Positions 14,791-21,386 of a stretch of 56,141 nt of DNA are shown in pieces. The number at the start of each line of letters is the position of its first letter. Positions within the stretch are counted from its first letter, which is position 1. The DNA lies in IMG/VR virus record IMGVR_UViG_3300017613_000845, positions 1-56,141 of that record; one strand, written 5' to 3'. Below the pieces are notes generated by a model, which did no database searches, was not told the origin of the DNA, and saw only the letters and a program-made list of their open reading frames with translations. Both the position numbers and the translations under genes were made by a program. This stretch comes from a virus.

Positions 14791-17036
14791 GCGAACGCAT
14801 ACTCCGATTCTAAAATTAAATTAATATCCAATTTCCCAAAGTCGACCCTCTCGATATCCCCTCCTATGTCTTTCAGCAATTGATAGATTGGGTTTGTTTT
14901 ATGTAATTCCACAAACGTTTCTCTGATCAACTTATAGAGCTTAGGCATATCGGCCAACAAACAGCCGAAAGAATCATGCACTGTGGTCACCGGGAAATCG
15001 GCGTAAGCAACAGTCATTGACAAGTGTCCGGCATCCAAACTGTGTATAGCATTCGGAGCGGCTCCTTGCGACTGCTTTCTTTTTGAAGGTATCGAATCCT
15101 CAAGAAAACACACCATTAATTGCATTGTGTTGTCATAATATCCAGTTCGATTACGAGTACCTTTAGGTGGGCCGTATTGAACCCATATCTTTTTAACCTT
15201 ACCTTCTGTATAATTTTGAACAACAGGAAAGTTTGTTATCGGAACAGTCCATTCCAAAAACCTGCCCTCATCTTCAGCTTTCTTACCGGCGGCTTCAAAT
15301 ATTTGCAAGAGTTTCATCGGACGTTTCAGCGATTTCTTACAGTCATTGAACACCTCTCTTCCGAGATAAGCGCCCCAAGATTGTTCCAAAAACAGAAGTA
15401 AATCAATACCGTGCTTCTTGGAGTCATCGATGATTTGCTGACCGAGACCGTAAGGAGTTCCTCCATAAGGCAATGTCATGGTATTTCGTTTAACTATCTT
15501 TCGCTTTTCTTTGGCGTCGGTAATCCTCAACCAATAAATAGGTGCGGCGAACACATAAATATTCTTATTCTCCATTTTAAATTCACGAAGAACTTCACCC
15601 CACTCACGTCTGATATCACTACCTTGAGGAGCTTCTGTATATTTCCGCTTATAGTATATTAGAGCGTCTATAAACTCTTCACAGGCTTGAATCTCATCAA
15701 TTGACATCTCCGCAGCTTTCTTGGCCAACACTTCCCAGACATGGTCTCCGACGTACTTGTAGAGATCTCCTGGATAACTCAATGGTACTAAATTGACATG
15801 TGGTGCCGTGACTTCGTCTCTGGTCAAGGCGGCCAGATGTTGACTGCCGTTGTTTGAGCCATCAATAAAGCACTCTAAACTTGAGCTGTACTCATACACA
15901 TGCTCAAGAGTCCCTTTGGCCTTGTAATCATAATTAGCCCATTTGTAACACTCACGCAATTCTAAACAAGCCGCTAAGAATTGCCAAGGCTTATCGGCGT
16001 GCATCCACCCTTGATGTGTCTTGGGTGACTTTGCGTAAGACAATAAGATTTCAATATTGTTGATAGACCACTCATAACGATCGTGCAACGGTATTTTATC
16101 TGTTTTTAAATTATCTTCTCTGCCACTCTCACCACCCCAGTTGGACGCTATACTCACCATCAACCAGAAGTAACCATCCTTACCAATTCGCTTGGAATCC
16201 TCTCTCAGCAATAATCCTTTGGCGACATCGCTGCCTTGCTCATGAAGGTATGCTGAAGAAGCGTACTTACGGCCTCTAAAATCGAAGTAATAAAGGTGGT
16301 AAAATGTTTCACCCAAGAAGCGACTGGCTATGCTGTCTATCGCACGTGCCTCTCTGAGTTTGGTGGCTTTGGCTTCCGGATTATGCTGTTCCCAGATATC
16401 CGCGAAAGCATCCGTTTTGAACTTCAACGCCCACCTTTGTATCCTGAATATATCAGAATTGATATTCCATCCAACTTGCTGAGCTTTATTCAGCGTGTCG
16501 AAAAGAATGGGGTGGTCTCCGTAATTGATCTTGCCCAAGACATCTTTATTGCCTGTCTTAACCATCGGAATACCTGTGGCGTGTCGACTTGTTCTCCACA
16601 TCGCGTAAGGTTCTAAGGAAGGCAATTTATCGATCTCACGCGTATCCAGCTCTTGCCAGAGCGTGCAAAGATGATCGTCTTCCAATACTTCTACAATATA
16701 AGCGGCGTGTCCTCTTTTACCTTGCCCGAGGCGCACCGTCAAAATACCTAAGTCTTGAAAGGTATAAAGAATAAACGCCCCTGTGCGTGCGGCCAGCGCC
16801 GAGTTTCGTCTCCCTCCTGTCACATTTCGCATCTTATGGCCTATGGCTGAAATCACCTCCACCATATAAATGTCTGTATACTTACCCTTCTTAGGTCTAG
16901 TGTACAGATATAAAACTGCTATAACCTCATTAAGATACGCATCAGGATCAATATCTTTGAGATACTTTAAGGGGTTTTGGGGAGCTATCTCAGTTCCCAG
17001 CCTCCTCTTAATCGACTTCAGTATTTTCTGTCTCAT
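14787..17036 (-). CDS. Single-subunit DNA-dependent RNA polymerase (T7-like, short N-terminal domain)
   Basis: This polymerase should transcribe phage middle or late genes. Motifs: FDFRGRKYA at 251-259 (T7 DWRGRVYA); motif A Asp392 in FIDGSNNGSQH; motif B Arg513, Lys517 and Tyr524 in the stretch ending MTLPYGG; NAIHSLDAGH at 661-670; motif C His686-Asp687 in VHDSFG. The DxRGR loop lies at residue 252 instead of 421 in T7, so about 170 residues of the N-terminal domain, which in T7 helps promoter recognition and opening, are missing. The C-terminal catalytic core is full length. Total 749 versus 883 residues. A weak ribosome site precedes the ATG, but the 34-residue ORF upstream overlaps it and may couple translation. 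Confidence 0.95.
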   Translation of the reverse strand: MRQKILKSIKRRLGTEIAPQNPLKYLKDIDPDAYLNEVIAVLYLYTRPKKGKYTDIYMVEVISAIGHKMRNVTGGRRNSALAARTGAFILYTFQDLGILTVRLGQGKRGHAAYIVEVLEDDHLCTLWQELDTREIDKLPSLEPYAMWRTSRHATGIPMVKTGNKDVLGKINYGDHPILFDTLNKAQQVGWNINSDIFRIQRWALKFKTDAFADIWEQHNPEAKATKLREARAIDSIASRFLGETFYHLYYFDFRGRKYASSAYLHEQGSDVAKGLLLREDSKRIGKDGYFWLMVSIASNWGGESGREDNLKTDKIPLHDRYEWSINNIEILLSYAKSPKTHQGWMHADKPWQFLAACLELRECYKWANYDYKAKGTLEHVYEYSSSLECFIDGSNNGSQHLAALTRDEVTAPHVNLVPLSYPGDLYKYVGDHVWEVLAKKAAEMSIDEIQACEEFIDALIYYKRKYTEAPQGSDIRREWGEVLREFKMENKNIYVFAAPIYWLRITDAKEKRKIVKRNTMTLPYGGTPYGLGQQIIDDSKKHGIDLLLFLEQSWGAYLGREVFNDCKKSLKRPMKLLQIFEAAGKKAEDEGRFLEWTVPITNFPVVQNYTEGKVKKIWVQYGPPKGTRNRTGYYDNTMQLMVCFLEDSIPSKRKQSQGAAPNAIHSLDAGHLSMTVAYADFPVTTVHDSFGCLLADMPKLYKLIRETFVELHKTNPIYQLLKDIGGDIERVDFGKLDINLILESEYAFA

Positions 17037-17112
17037 CTAACAATTCAATTTCCTTAATAAGTTTTGGAATAAGTGCGAAAAAGCAAATACCAACTAAAAG
17101 CTTAATTATCAC
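17008..17112 (-). CDS. Tiny membrane protein (34 aa), GTG start
   Basis: A GTG at 17112 is preceded by AGGAGAAAGATA, an excellent ribosome binding site lying inside the end of the upstream ORF. The product has one hydrophobic segment (IIKLLVGICFFALIPKLI) and an acidic tail. It overlaps the first codons of the RNA polymerase by 29 bases, so it may act as a coupling leader for the polymerase as well as a small membrane protein. Confidence 0.5.
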   Translation of the reverse strand: MIIKLLVGICFFALIPKLIKEIELLDETENTEVD

Positions 17113-17248
17113 TATCTTTCTCCTGTATGTAATATAGTATAAACGCAACAATACATATCAAATCCAGACGCCCCATTCTAGAAAAAGCTATGAGGCCAAT
17201 GAATATAAGAAAATAGTGGATAACACGAACTTTAGTTGATCTTGCCAT
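17102..17248 (-). CDS. Tiny membrane protein (48 aa)
   Basis: The ATG at 17248 has GGAG eight bases upstream (17257-17260), just after a poly-T terminator. The product begins MARSTKVRVIHYFLIFIGLI; two hydrophobic segments (about 8-22 and 29-41) are separated by a basic turn, and the end is charged (QEKDSDN). It overlaps the 34-residue ORF. It belongs to the cluster of small membrane proteins at 17.0-18.95 kb; no family is recognised. Confidence 0.6.
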   Translation of the reverse strand: MARSTKVRVIHYFLIFIGLIAFSRMGRLDLICIVAFILYYIQEKDSDN

Positions 17249-17261
17249 AATAAAATCTCCG

Positions 17262-17308
17262 AAAAAAAAAAAATAAGGGGTTTGTAGGTTTCCTAGCCCA
17301 ACCTCCCC
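17262..17308 (-). terminator. Rho-independent-like terminator with T12 tract
   Basis: On the minus strand an imperfect hairpin (GGGGAGGTT ... TAGG AAA CCTA ... AAACCCC) is followed by TTA and twelve consecutive T. It lies between the 101-residue early gene and the RNA polymerase sub-operon and should reduce read-through from early genes into the replication genes. Confidence 0.7.
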
Positions 17309-17334
17309 GAAGGGTGATTGGAATAGGATGTCTG

Positions 17335-17640
17335 CTACAAGACCGTTACGTTACTCGGACGATTTCTGTCTATCAGATCTTGTACTTCTTTTATTTGATG
17401 CTTTTCGATAAAAAACGGGATAAGCGACCCATCGGACTTGTCTAAGACGCTGTAGACTTCAATAGTATTGAAGAGAGTTCCAAATAGCTTCCTCTCCCCC
17501 ATAATATATAAAGTCGACGGATCGTGATCACGTCTCCCTCTCGTGTATACCTCTTGGTTAAGAACTAGGCGGTTTAGAGGTGGTCGCTCCTTTAAACCTG
17601 CAGGTGCGTAGATGCCGCCTAGATCAAGTATGTCAGCCAT
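17335..17640 (-). CDS. Hypothetical protein (101 aa)
   Basis: The start at 17640 (MADILDLGGIYAPAG) has AAGGAG eight bases upstream; a longer in-frame start has none. The N-terminal half contains a Pro/Arg-rich stretch (GLKERPPLNRLV, YTRGRRDHDPS), and the rest is beta-like ending SNVTVL. No family is recognised. It is the last gene before the T12 terminator and overlaps the upstream 58-residue membrane protein, so it belongs to the presumed early transcript. Confidence 0.65.
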   Translation of the reverse strand: MADILDLGGIYAPAGLKERPPLNRLVLNQEVYTRGRRDHDPSTLYIMGERKLFGTLFNTIEVYSVLDKSDGSLIPFFIEKHQIKEVQDLIDRNRPSNVTVL

Positions 17641-17809
17641 TGTCGGTCTCCTTGGTGAAGTGCCGATATGTTTTATAGATGACGACTGCTGCAAGTGTGA
17701 GTACTAACACAAATACAAAAAGTCTGACAGCTTGTATAAACATCATCGGCATAATAACCATAGAATAGAACATGGCCAAACCCCCAACTATTGTAAAGAA
17801 AATAGCCAT
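17633..17809 (-). CDS. Small two-pass membrane protein (58 aa)
   Basis: The ATG at 17809 is preceded by AAGGAGGAATC, an ideal ribosome site. The product has two hydrophobic segments (residues 2-25 and 30-46, FVFVLVLTLAAVVIY) and a basic tail (KTYRHFTKETDNG). Methionine is abundant in the first segment (MFYSMVIMPMMF). It is one of a string of small membrane proteins and is coupled to the 101-residue gene downstream. Confidence 0.6.
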   Translation of the reverse strand: MAIFFTIVGGLAMFYSMVIMPMMFIQAVRLFVFVLVLTLAAVVIYKTYRHFTKETDNG

Positions 17810-17818
17810 GATTCCTCC

Positions 17819-18100
17819 TTAAGTGGCATTCACAATTTTTGGATCGGAAGTTGAATCTTTCTCAGAAGATTCCTCGATTGTCTTTTTGACAACTTTGAGA
17901 TGCTCCTTTGCTTTCTCAACTTTCGCTTCTGCTTTCTTAATCTTACGCTCATTTCGCGACTTAATATACTTGTCAACCCTCATAGCGGCTTTGTCTAGAG
18001 CGATCCAGAACAGAACCACTAAGGAGATTGCAGCAAGTATTCCTGCGAATTGAGTGAGAATTGTAAGTATTCCTTTTATAACTCCAGTTATAAAACCCAT
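17819..18100 (-). CDS. Membrane protein with coiled-coil tail (93 aa)
   Basis: One or two hydrophobic N-terminal segments (VIKGILTILTQFAGILAAIS...LFWIAL) are followed by about 45 residues of Lys/Glu-rich helix (RKIKKAEAKVEKAKEHLKVV), probably cytoplasmic coiled coil. GAGGAAA precedes the ATG at 18100. The C-terminus is Ser/Asp-rich. No family is recognised. It belongs to the small membrane protein cluster. Confidence 0.65.
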   Translation of the reverse strand: MGFITGVIKGILTILTQFAGILAAISLVVLFWIALDKAAMRVDKYIKSRNERKIKKAEAKVEKAKEHLKVVKKTIEESSEKDSTSDPKIVNAT

Positions 18101-18114
18101 AATAGTTTCCTCAG

Positions 18115-18444
18115 TTAGTGAGACTTTACAGCCTCAGGTGAACGATCAGATTTAAAGAAACTAGTCACTGTCTCTTTATAGTTTGTTTTCTTTTCGGGAT
18201 TTTCTAAACGCTCCTGTTTTCTTTTCTCGAAAAGCTTTCTGCCATAAATAATACTAACGGCGCCCAAAGCAACCATCGCCACGAATGAAATCATAACACC
18301 CATTGGCGGTACGATAAACGCGACTGAAGTAATTCCGAAGAATGTACCGACTCGAACGAGCATCGCGGTGAATAGCATTTGGTAAGCTGCAGCGACCCAG
18401 GCTATACCGATAACTGTAAAAATAATTGATAATAATAATAACAT
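18115..18444 (-). CDS. Multi-pass membrane protein (109 aa)
   Basis: Three hydrophobic segments fill residues 2-70 (MLLLLSIIFTVIGIAWVAAA, MLVRVGTFFGITSVAFIV, ISFVAMVALGAVSIIYG), followed by a basic and polar cytoplasmic-type tail. No holin-like context or lysis gene is adjacent, so a holin assignment is not supported. It is part of the small membrane protein cluster. Confidence 0.65.
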   Translation of the reverse strand: MLLLLSIIFTVIGIAWVAAAYQMLFTAMLVRVGTFFGITSVAFIVPPMGVMISFVAMVALGAVSIIYGRKLFEKRKQERLENPEKKTNYKETVTSFFKSDRSPEAVKSH

Positions 18445-18478
18445 GTTGTTTCCCTCACATTGAGAAGCTTAGTTTAAT

Positions 18479-18736
18479 TTAAGAAAGTACGGTGCATACT
18501 TTCTGACGTAGTATTTTTTGTTCATGGCGATAAAGCTGGTCAGCTTCGATTGCCACACCGAATGAATTTTTGAGCAAGTTCAATCCCATAAATACAGCAC
18601 CGATTGCCCAGAATTGGCTACCGGCCGCCCAAAGAGCAGGCACCGCATTTAATAGAACTAGACCTAATAGTGCTCCAGCTAGAGCGATTAGGGTGATGAT
18701 TATAAATTGTATAATACTTTTAGTTGACTTTTTCAT
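18479..18736 (-). CDS. Small two-pass membrane protein (85 aa)
   Basis: A basic N-terminus (MKKSTKS) leads into two hydrophobic segments (IIQFIIITLIALAGALLGLV and WAIGAVFMGLNLL) and a polar tail RHEQKILRQK. The ATG at 18736 has AAGGAAC upstream. The N-terminus could also be read as a signal anchor. No family is recognised. Confidence 0.6.
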   Translation of the reverse strand: MKKSTKSIIQFIIITLIALAGALLGLVLLNAVPALWAAGSQFWAIGAVFMGLNLLKNSFGVAIEADQLYRHEQKILRQKVCTVLS

Positions 18737-18751
18737 GGTAGTTCCTTTTAA

Positions 18752-18949
18752 TTACTGAACAGTTAATTCAAGTTCTGTGTTGGTATGTTGTGTCGGATAG
18801 CCTTTAGAAGCTCTGAGAGCATCTTTCTTTGCTTGTTCTTCAAGTTCAACTATTTCAAAAGCGCGTGCATAAATTGCTTTAGTGAATAGAGTGGAAGTTC
18901 CGATGAATGTTACTGCGATTGCTAAGATTACTAATAATAAAGTTATCAT
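18752..18949 (-). CDS. Small single-pass membrane protein (65 aa)
   Basis: The hydrophobic N-terminus MITLLLVILAIAVTFIGTST is followed by an amphipathic helix (AFEIVELEEQAKKDALRASK) and a polar end. The ATG at 18949 has AAAAGGAAT upstream. It is the first gene after the structured leader at 18950-19140 and therefore the first gene of the small membrane protein transcript. Confidence 0.6.
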   Translation of the reverse strand: MITLLLVILAIAVTFIGTSTLFTKAIYARAFEIVELEEQAKKDALRASKGYPTQHTNTELELTVQ

Positions 18950-19140
18950 GATGTATTCCTTTTAATGGTGGGTTAATTGAAGGGCGCCATCCCTTCGTGT
19001 GCGACTTACATATTCGCGCGGCATTTAAGTGAAACGGGGTCGCGACCAGCCCCTACCATACGCCTGTAGACGTAATGCGATCCTCTGTGAAATAAGTGAG
19101 AAAGGAAGAAGCCACAGGTGCTGCTCATAACAGTCTTCTT
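18950..19140 (-). promoter_or_regulatory. Structured leader, two hairpins, no gene seen
   Basis: About 190 bases lie between the promoter-like element and the first membrane protein gene. On the minus strand GGGG...CCCC arms around GGTCGCGACC (19036-19053) form one hairpin, and GAAGGG-ATGGCG-CCCTTC (18978-18995) forms another. The latter is followed by AATTAACCC, a degenerate copy of the element at 20354 and 42529. A 43-codon ORF beginning inside the promoter-like element is not convincing. It may be a regulatory 5' UTR. Confidence 0.45.
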
Positions 19141-19175
19141 TTATCCTTTTCATATAAGATACCCGTATTTGCGCG
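19141..19175 (-). promoter_or_regulatory. Promoter-like element, copy A
   Basis: On the minus strand GCGC-AAATACGGGTATCTTATATG-AAAAGGAT is shared, apart from two single-base indels in G and A runs, with 20174-20204. AATACG followed about ten bases later by TATA resembles the layout of T7-type promoters. It lies just after the stop of the 95-residue gene and upstream of a 190-base leader. Either the phage RNA polymerases or the host holoenzyme could use it. Confidence 0.55.
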
Positions 19176-19178
19176 TTT

Positions 19179-19466
19179 TTATTTACACAAATCTCGGAAC
19201 ATACGATCAACTTTCTCAGCCCGTAGGCCAGGAAAGCTCTCCACAACATGCTCAGACACAGTACTTCCGTAGTGTTGAACACAGTATAGAGGTAGCCCGC
19301 TTCTGGTGCAGAACTTGTCAAAGTACACATAATAGTCACTGAACCTGAAAGTGAAACGTTCGTTTTCAGGAGTTTCCATTTTGTAACCTTGTGCTCTTTG
19401 TTTCTCAGCTTCCAGGAAACCCCGTAAGCGTTTGCTCAGTTTAAATCTTTCTTTGGGAGACTTCAT
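19179..19466 (-). CDS. Hypothetical basic protein (95 aa)
   Basis: The protein is not recognised. It has a basic N-terminus (KSPKERFKLSKRLRGFLEAE), an aromatic-rich middle (FTFRFSDYYVYFDKFC) and three cysteines. The ATG at 19466 comes two bases after the upstream stop, with GAGGTG nearby. It is the last of four small genes downstream of promoter-like element B and is probably an early gene. Confidence 0.6.
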   Translation of the reverse strand: MKSPKERFKLSKRLRGFLEAEKQRAQGYKMETPENERFTFRFSDYYVYFDKFCTRSGLPLYCVQHYGSTVSEHVVESFPGLRAEKVDRMFRDLCK

Positions 19467-19467
19467 A

Positions 19468-19680
19468 TTAAGACACCTCTATTACAGTACCGGGCTTCAG
19501 TTGACTCATGATGAAGCGATCTGCTTCTTTCTGAGCGTAATGCATATTTTTAAACCGTCTGGTGGAAACCAAACCGTCTTCGTCAATCATCAACTCCACT
19601 TCATTTCTGACCTCTAACCCAAGCTCTTTCAAAAGAAAGGCTTCCAGTCGACTACTTTGCTTTTTGGTTAAAGGTCTCAT
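19468..19680 (-). CDS. Hypothetical protein (70 aa)
   Basis: The start at 19680 (MRPLTKKQSSRLEAF) has AAAGGAGAC upstream; a longer in-frame start would run into the previous gene. The protein has a helical N-terminus, then strand-like segments, ending KPGTVIEVS. No family is recognised. It is an early-region gene in an operon of four with near-touching boundaries. Confidence 0.6.
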   Translation of the reverse strand: MRPLTKKQSSRLEAFLLKELGLEVRNEVELMIDEDGLVSTRRFKNMHYAQKEADRFIMSQLKPGTVIEVS

Positions 19681-19681
19681 T

Positions 19682-19885
19682 TTAAGTCTCCTTTGTGAAG
19701 TCTGAAATGATATCATCAAGTAGACCCAGAGTGCATTTACCATTTATCAATGCACTCTTTTCATCCCAACTTAATGTTATTATGAACGCCTCGGGAGACT
19801 CTGGTGTTACTTCGAGATTCAAATCCTTGTTGGAAGTTTCACGACGTATTGTGTCTGCTACACGCAATGCCAATTCGAGGTTCAT
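19682..19885 (-). CDS. Hypothetical acidic protein (67 aa)
   Basis: The start is chosen at 19885 (MNLELALRVADTIRRE) with GGGGTGGAA upstream; an alternative in-frame start nine codons earlier is possible. It is acidic and alpha/beta in pattern. Its start overlaps the stop of the 82-residue gene. No family is recognised. Confidence 0.6.
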   Translation of the reverse strand: MNLELALRVADTIRRETSNKDLNLEVTPESPEAFIITLSWDEKSALINGKCTLGLLDDIISDFTKET

Positions 19886-20130
19886 GATTCCACCCCCATC
19901 AACTTCTCCCATTCATCTTTGAGTGTTTCCAAAGAGTCAGTGATGTCATCTTGAGCCACATAGAACTTATCACGCAGCTTTCGTTGAATCGCCGCAGGTA
20001 CAACCTCAGGGACTTCTCCCAAGCGGATTTCATCTATGTCGTTTGAAAGCGTGTTTGTCATATCTTCAATCCGATCGATACTTCTTTCTAATGCCTTCAA
20101 TTGGTCTTCATCTATAATATAGCTTTTCAT
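19882..20130 (-). CDS. Hypothetical helical protein (82 aa)
   Basis: The start at 20130 (MKSYIIDEDQLKALERSI) is the first ATG after promoter-like element B, with AGAGG upstream. Most of the protein is predicted helix with heptad-like acidic repeats (DRIEDMTNTLSNDIDEIR), possibly a coiled coil. A longer frame back to 20211 runs through the promoter-like element and is rejected. It is the first gene of the presumed early transcript. Confidence 0.6.
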   Translation of the reverse strand: MKSYIIDEDQLKALERSIDRIEDMTNTLSNDIDEIRLGEVPEVVPAAIQRKLRDKFYVAQDDITDSLETLKDEWEKLMGVES

Positions 20131-20173
20131 GGTATGGCCTCTTGCAAGAGTAATGAGAAAGAACGCCCTGTTC

Positions 20174-20204
20174 TTCCTTTCATATAAGATACCGTATTTT
20201 CCGC
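20174..20204 (-). promoter_or_regulatory. Promoter-like element, copy B
   Basis: On the minus strand GCGG-AAAATACGGTATCTTATATG-AAAGGA nearly repeats copy A at 19141-19175. It is placed between a stem-loop (20218-20236) and the first of four small genes, giving a leader of about 45 bases. The arrangement of a stem-loop followed by a promoter-like element is what one expects at a transcription-unit boundary. Confidence 0.6.
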
Positions 20205-20217
20205 AATTCAATTTTTA

Positions 20218-20236
20218 ACCCCTCATTACGAGGGGT
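20218..20236 (-). terminator. Stem-loop before promoter-like element B
   Basis: Arms ACCCCTC / GAGGGGT enclose a five-base loop. On the minus strand it is followed by TAAAAATTG. Stem and both flanks match the stem-loop at 3541-3560. The U-tract is weak, so termination efficiency is uncertain. Confidence 0.5.
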
Positions 20237-20353
20237 ATTATTCTGAAGAATTGTTTCTGGAGTTTGGAAGCATTTATAATCTCCTACTTCTATCTTTAGT
20301 AATTTCAACAACGACCAATTCCATTTAGATGATATATGGGGAGAGGCGGCTAA

Positions 20354-20369
20354 GGGTTAATTTAACGGG
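20354..20369. repeat. 16-bp repeat element, copy 1
   Basis: The plus-strand sequence GGGTTAATTTAACGGG occurs here and identically at 42529-42544, both in intergenic DNA. A degenerate form GGGTTAATTGAAGGG is at 18970-18984. The core GTTAA-T-TTAAC is an inverted repeat, suggesting a protein-binding site or promoter element. Confidence 0.5.
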
Positions 20370-20473
20370 TTTCACCAATAAACCTTTGATTTATAAAGAA
20401 ATTTTTCGGCGGTCTCCAGAGTGGGCGCAGACGAAATGCCAAAATGCCCCATCACCGACGTATCGGTCACCCC

Positions 20474-21010
20474 TCAAACGGCTCGTGGTGGAGCAGGGAG
20501 GCGGCCAGTTTCGGGATTTCCGGCTTCCGAGATTTCTAAGTGGGCGGTACTTTCGATTACACCGGCGTTTTCTTCCTTGAATAATAGGTACTCTTCATAG
20601 GAAACTGCAGTCAAATATTCTCGCGCCTCACTTTCATTTTTATCGCCAGGTACGTAATGAGAGGCAATCCATTTCACATCTTCCAAGACATACCCCACAC
20701 GCTTTGTTCCGGCTTTCGCTATGGATATGTTATAACCTTCCATAATTTGAACGCCAAGCTCTTCTGTCCAATACAGCAACTTACCTTCAATCATGATACT
20801 TACATGATCATATTTATGTAAGCTGCCTATCGCGAAGGTTCCGGCGGGCATGATGATCTCTCTGGCGTACACATTGTCGCCCTGGAAATTACGAACAGGC
20901 GTTTCTTTTTGAGGTTGCTTCAACATTTCCTTTTCCAAGAATTCCAAGCGTTGCATCATGGGTACTTCATTCGCACCCATGACTTGTTCAACCAATCTAT
21001 TTATGGACAT
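20474..21010 (-). CDS. Cupin-like protein (178 aa)
   Basis: After an N-terminal helical segment, residues about 50-125 read as a small beta-barrel: YAREIIMPAGTFAIGSLHK, DHVSIMIEGKLLYWT, IMEGYNISIAKAGTKRVGYV. This spacing and the Gly/His pattern resemble the phage cupin-like proteins that often accompany tail genes; whether a metal is bound is unclear because only a few His residues are present. The start at 21010 has AAAGGAGATC upstream. It is the last gene of the structural operon, after the tail-tip protein. It may be a virion-associated or tail-assembly protein. Confidence 0.55.
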   Translation of the reverse strand: MSINRLVEQVMGANEVPMMQRLEFLEKEMLKQPQKETPVRNFQGDNVYAREIIMPAGTFAIGSLHKYDHVSIMIEGKLLYWTEELGVQIMEGYNISIAKAGTKRVGYVLEDVKWIASHYVPGDKNESEAREYLTAVSYEEYLLFKEENAGVIESTAHLEISEAGNPETGRLPAPPRAV

Positions 21011-21041
21011 TTTAGATCTCCTTTCGGAGAGACGTATCGGC

Positions 21042-21386
21042 TTATTCATCCGGCATTTTCTCCAAAATGGTTTCGGGAGCTTCCTGCAGCGCCATTAGCT
21101 TTTTCTTGAAAGCTTTTCGATTTACGGGTTTTCCTGTGTTGTCTATATCCGCAAGTTTCCTACGTAAGGTCTCCATGCAGCCGTCGCAAAGGAAATCATC
21201 TTCGACCCCGACAAGCTTTCTCACATCTTGGATTTGAAAAGGCCAAGCCCAGATCCCACACTTACATAGATACTTAGTCTTGTAAGTGTTTCCGAACTTT
21301 ATCTTTCCAACTTTCAAATTATGCACCACCGAGTTTTCCAGAGCTTCTTTTAAAGAAGGCACATTCCACTTATCACTAGTATCCAT
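21042..21386 (-). CDS. Zinc-finger-like small protein (114 aa)
   Basis: CKCG near residue 42 and CDGC near residue 68 form a split Cys4 site, probably binding zinc. The C-terminal third is basic and helical (RRKLADIDNTGKPVNRKAFK). The ATG overlaps the stop of the tail-tip gene. No family is recognised. Its position among structural genes suggests a role in late functions, but the content is that of a small nucleic-acid- or protein-binding module. Confidence 0.6.
   Translation of the reverse strand: MDTSDKWNVPSLKEALENSVVHNLKVGKIKFGNTYKTKYLCKCGIWAWPFQIQDVRKLVGVEDDFLCDGCMETLRRKLADIDNTGKPVNRKAFKKKLMALQEAPETILEKMPDE

Larger units (their letters stand above)
20212..20473 (-). other. Intergenic region with stem-loops and a possible leader peptide
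   Basis: No gene of normal size is seen. In order of transcription there is a hairpin ACCGA-TACG-TCGGT (20454-20467) just after the cupin-like gene, then the repeat element at 20354-20369. Next comes an 11-codon ORF beginning MLPNSRNNSSE behind a perfect AGGAGATTATAA site, near 20272-20237, and finally the stem-loop at 20218-20236. The short ORF may be a leader peptide or simply chance. Confidence 0.4.

Noticed and set aside
18115-18444. Holin assignment for the three-segment membrane protein
   Set aside because: No endolysin or spanin gene is adjacent, and several similar small membrane proteins surround it in a probable early operon.
19025-19153. 43-codon ORF starting MKRIKEDCYEQHLW inside promoter-like element A
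   Set aside because: Its start codon is part of the repeated element, its composition becomes Arg/Leu-rich without domain features, and it crosses two hairpins.
19141-20204. Ordinary host sigma-70 promoters as the explanation of the two repeated elements
   Set aside because: A -10-like TATAT is present but no consistent -35 hexamer at the right spacing is shared by both copies; the conserved block extends farther than sigma-70 sites need. Not excluded experimentally.
20329-20580. Plus-strand ORF of 83 codons in the intergenic region
   Set aside because: It overlaps the cupin-like gene, the repeat element and hairpins, is Arg/Pro-rich, and would be the only plus-strand gene in the window.
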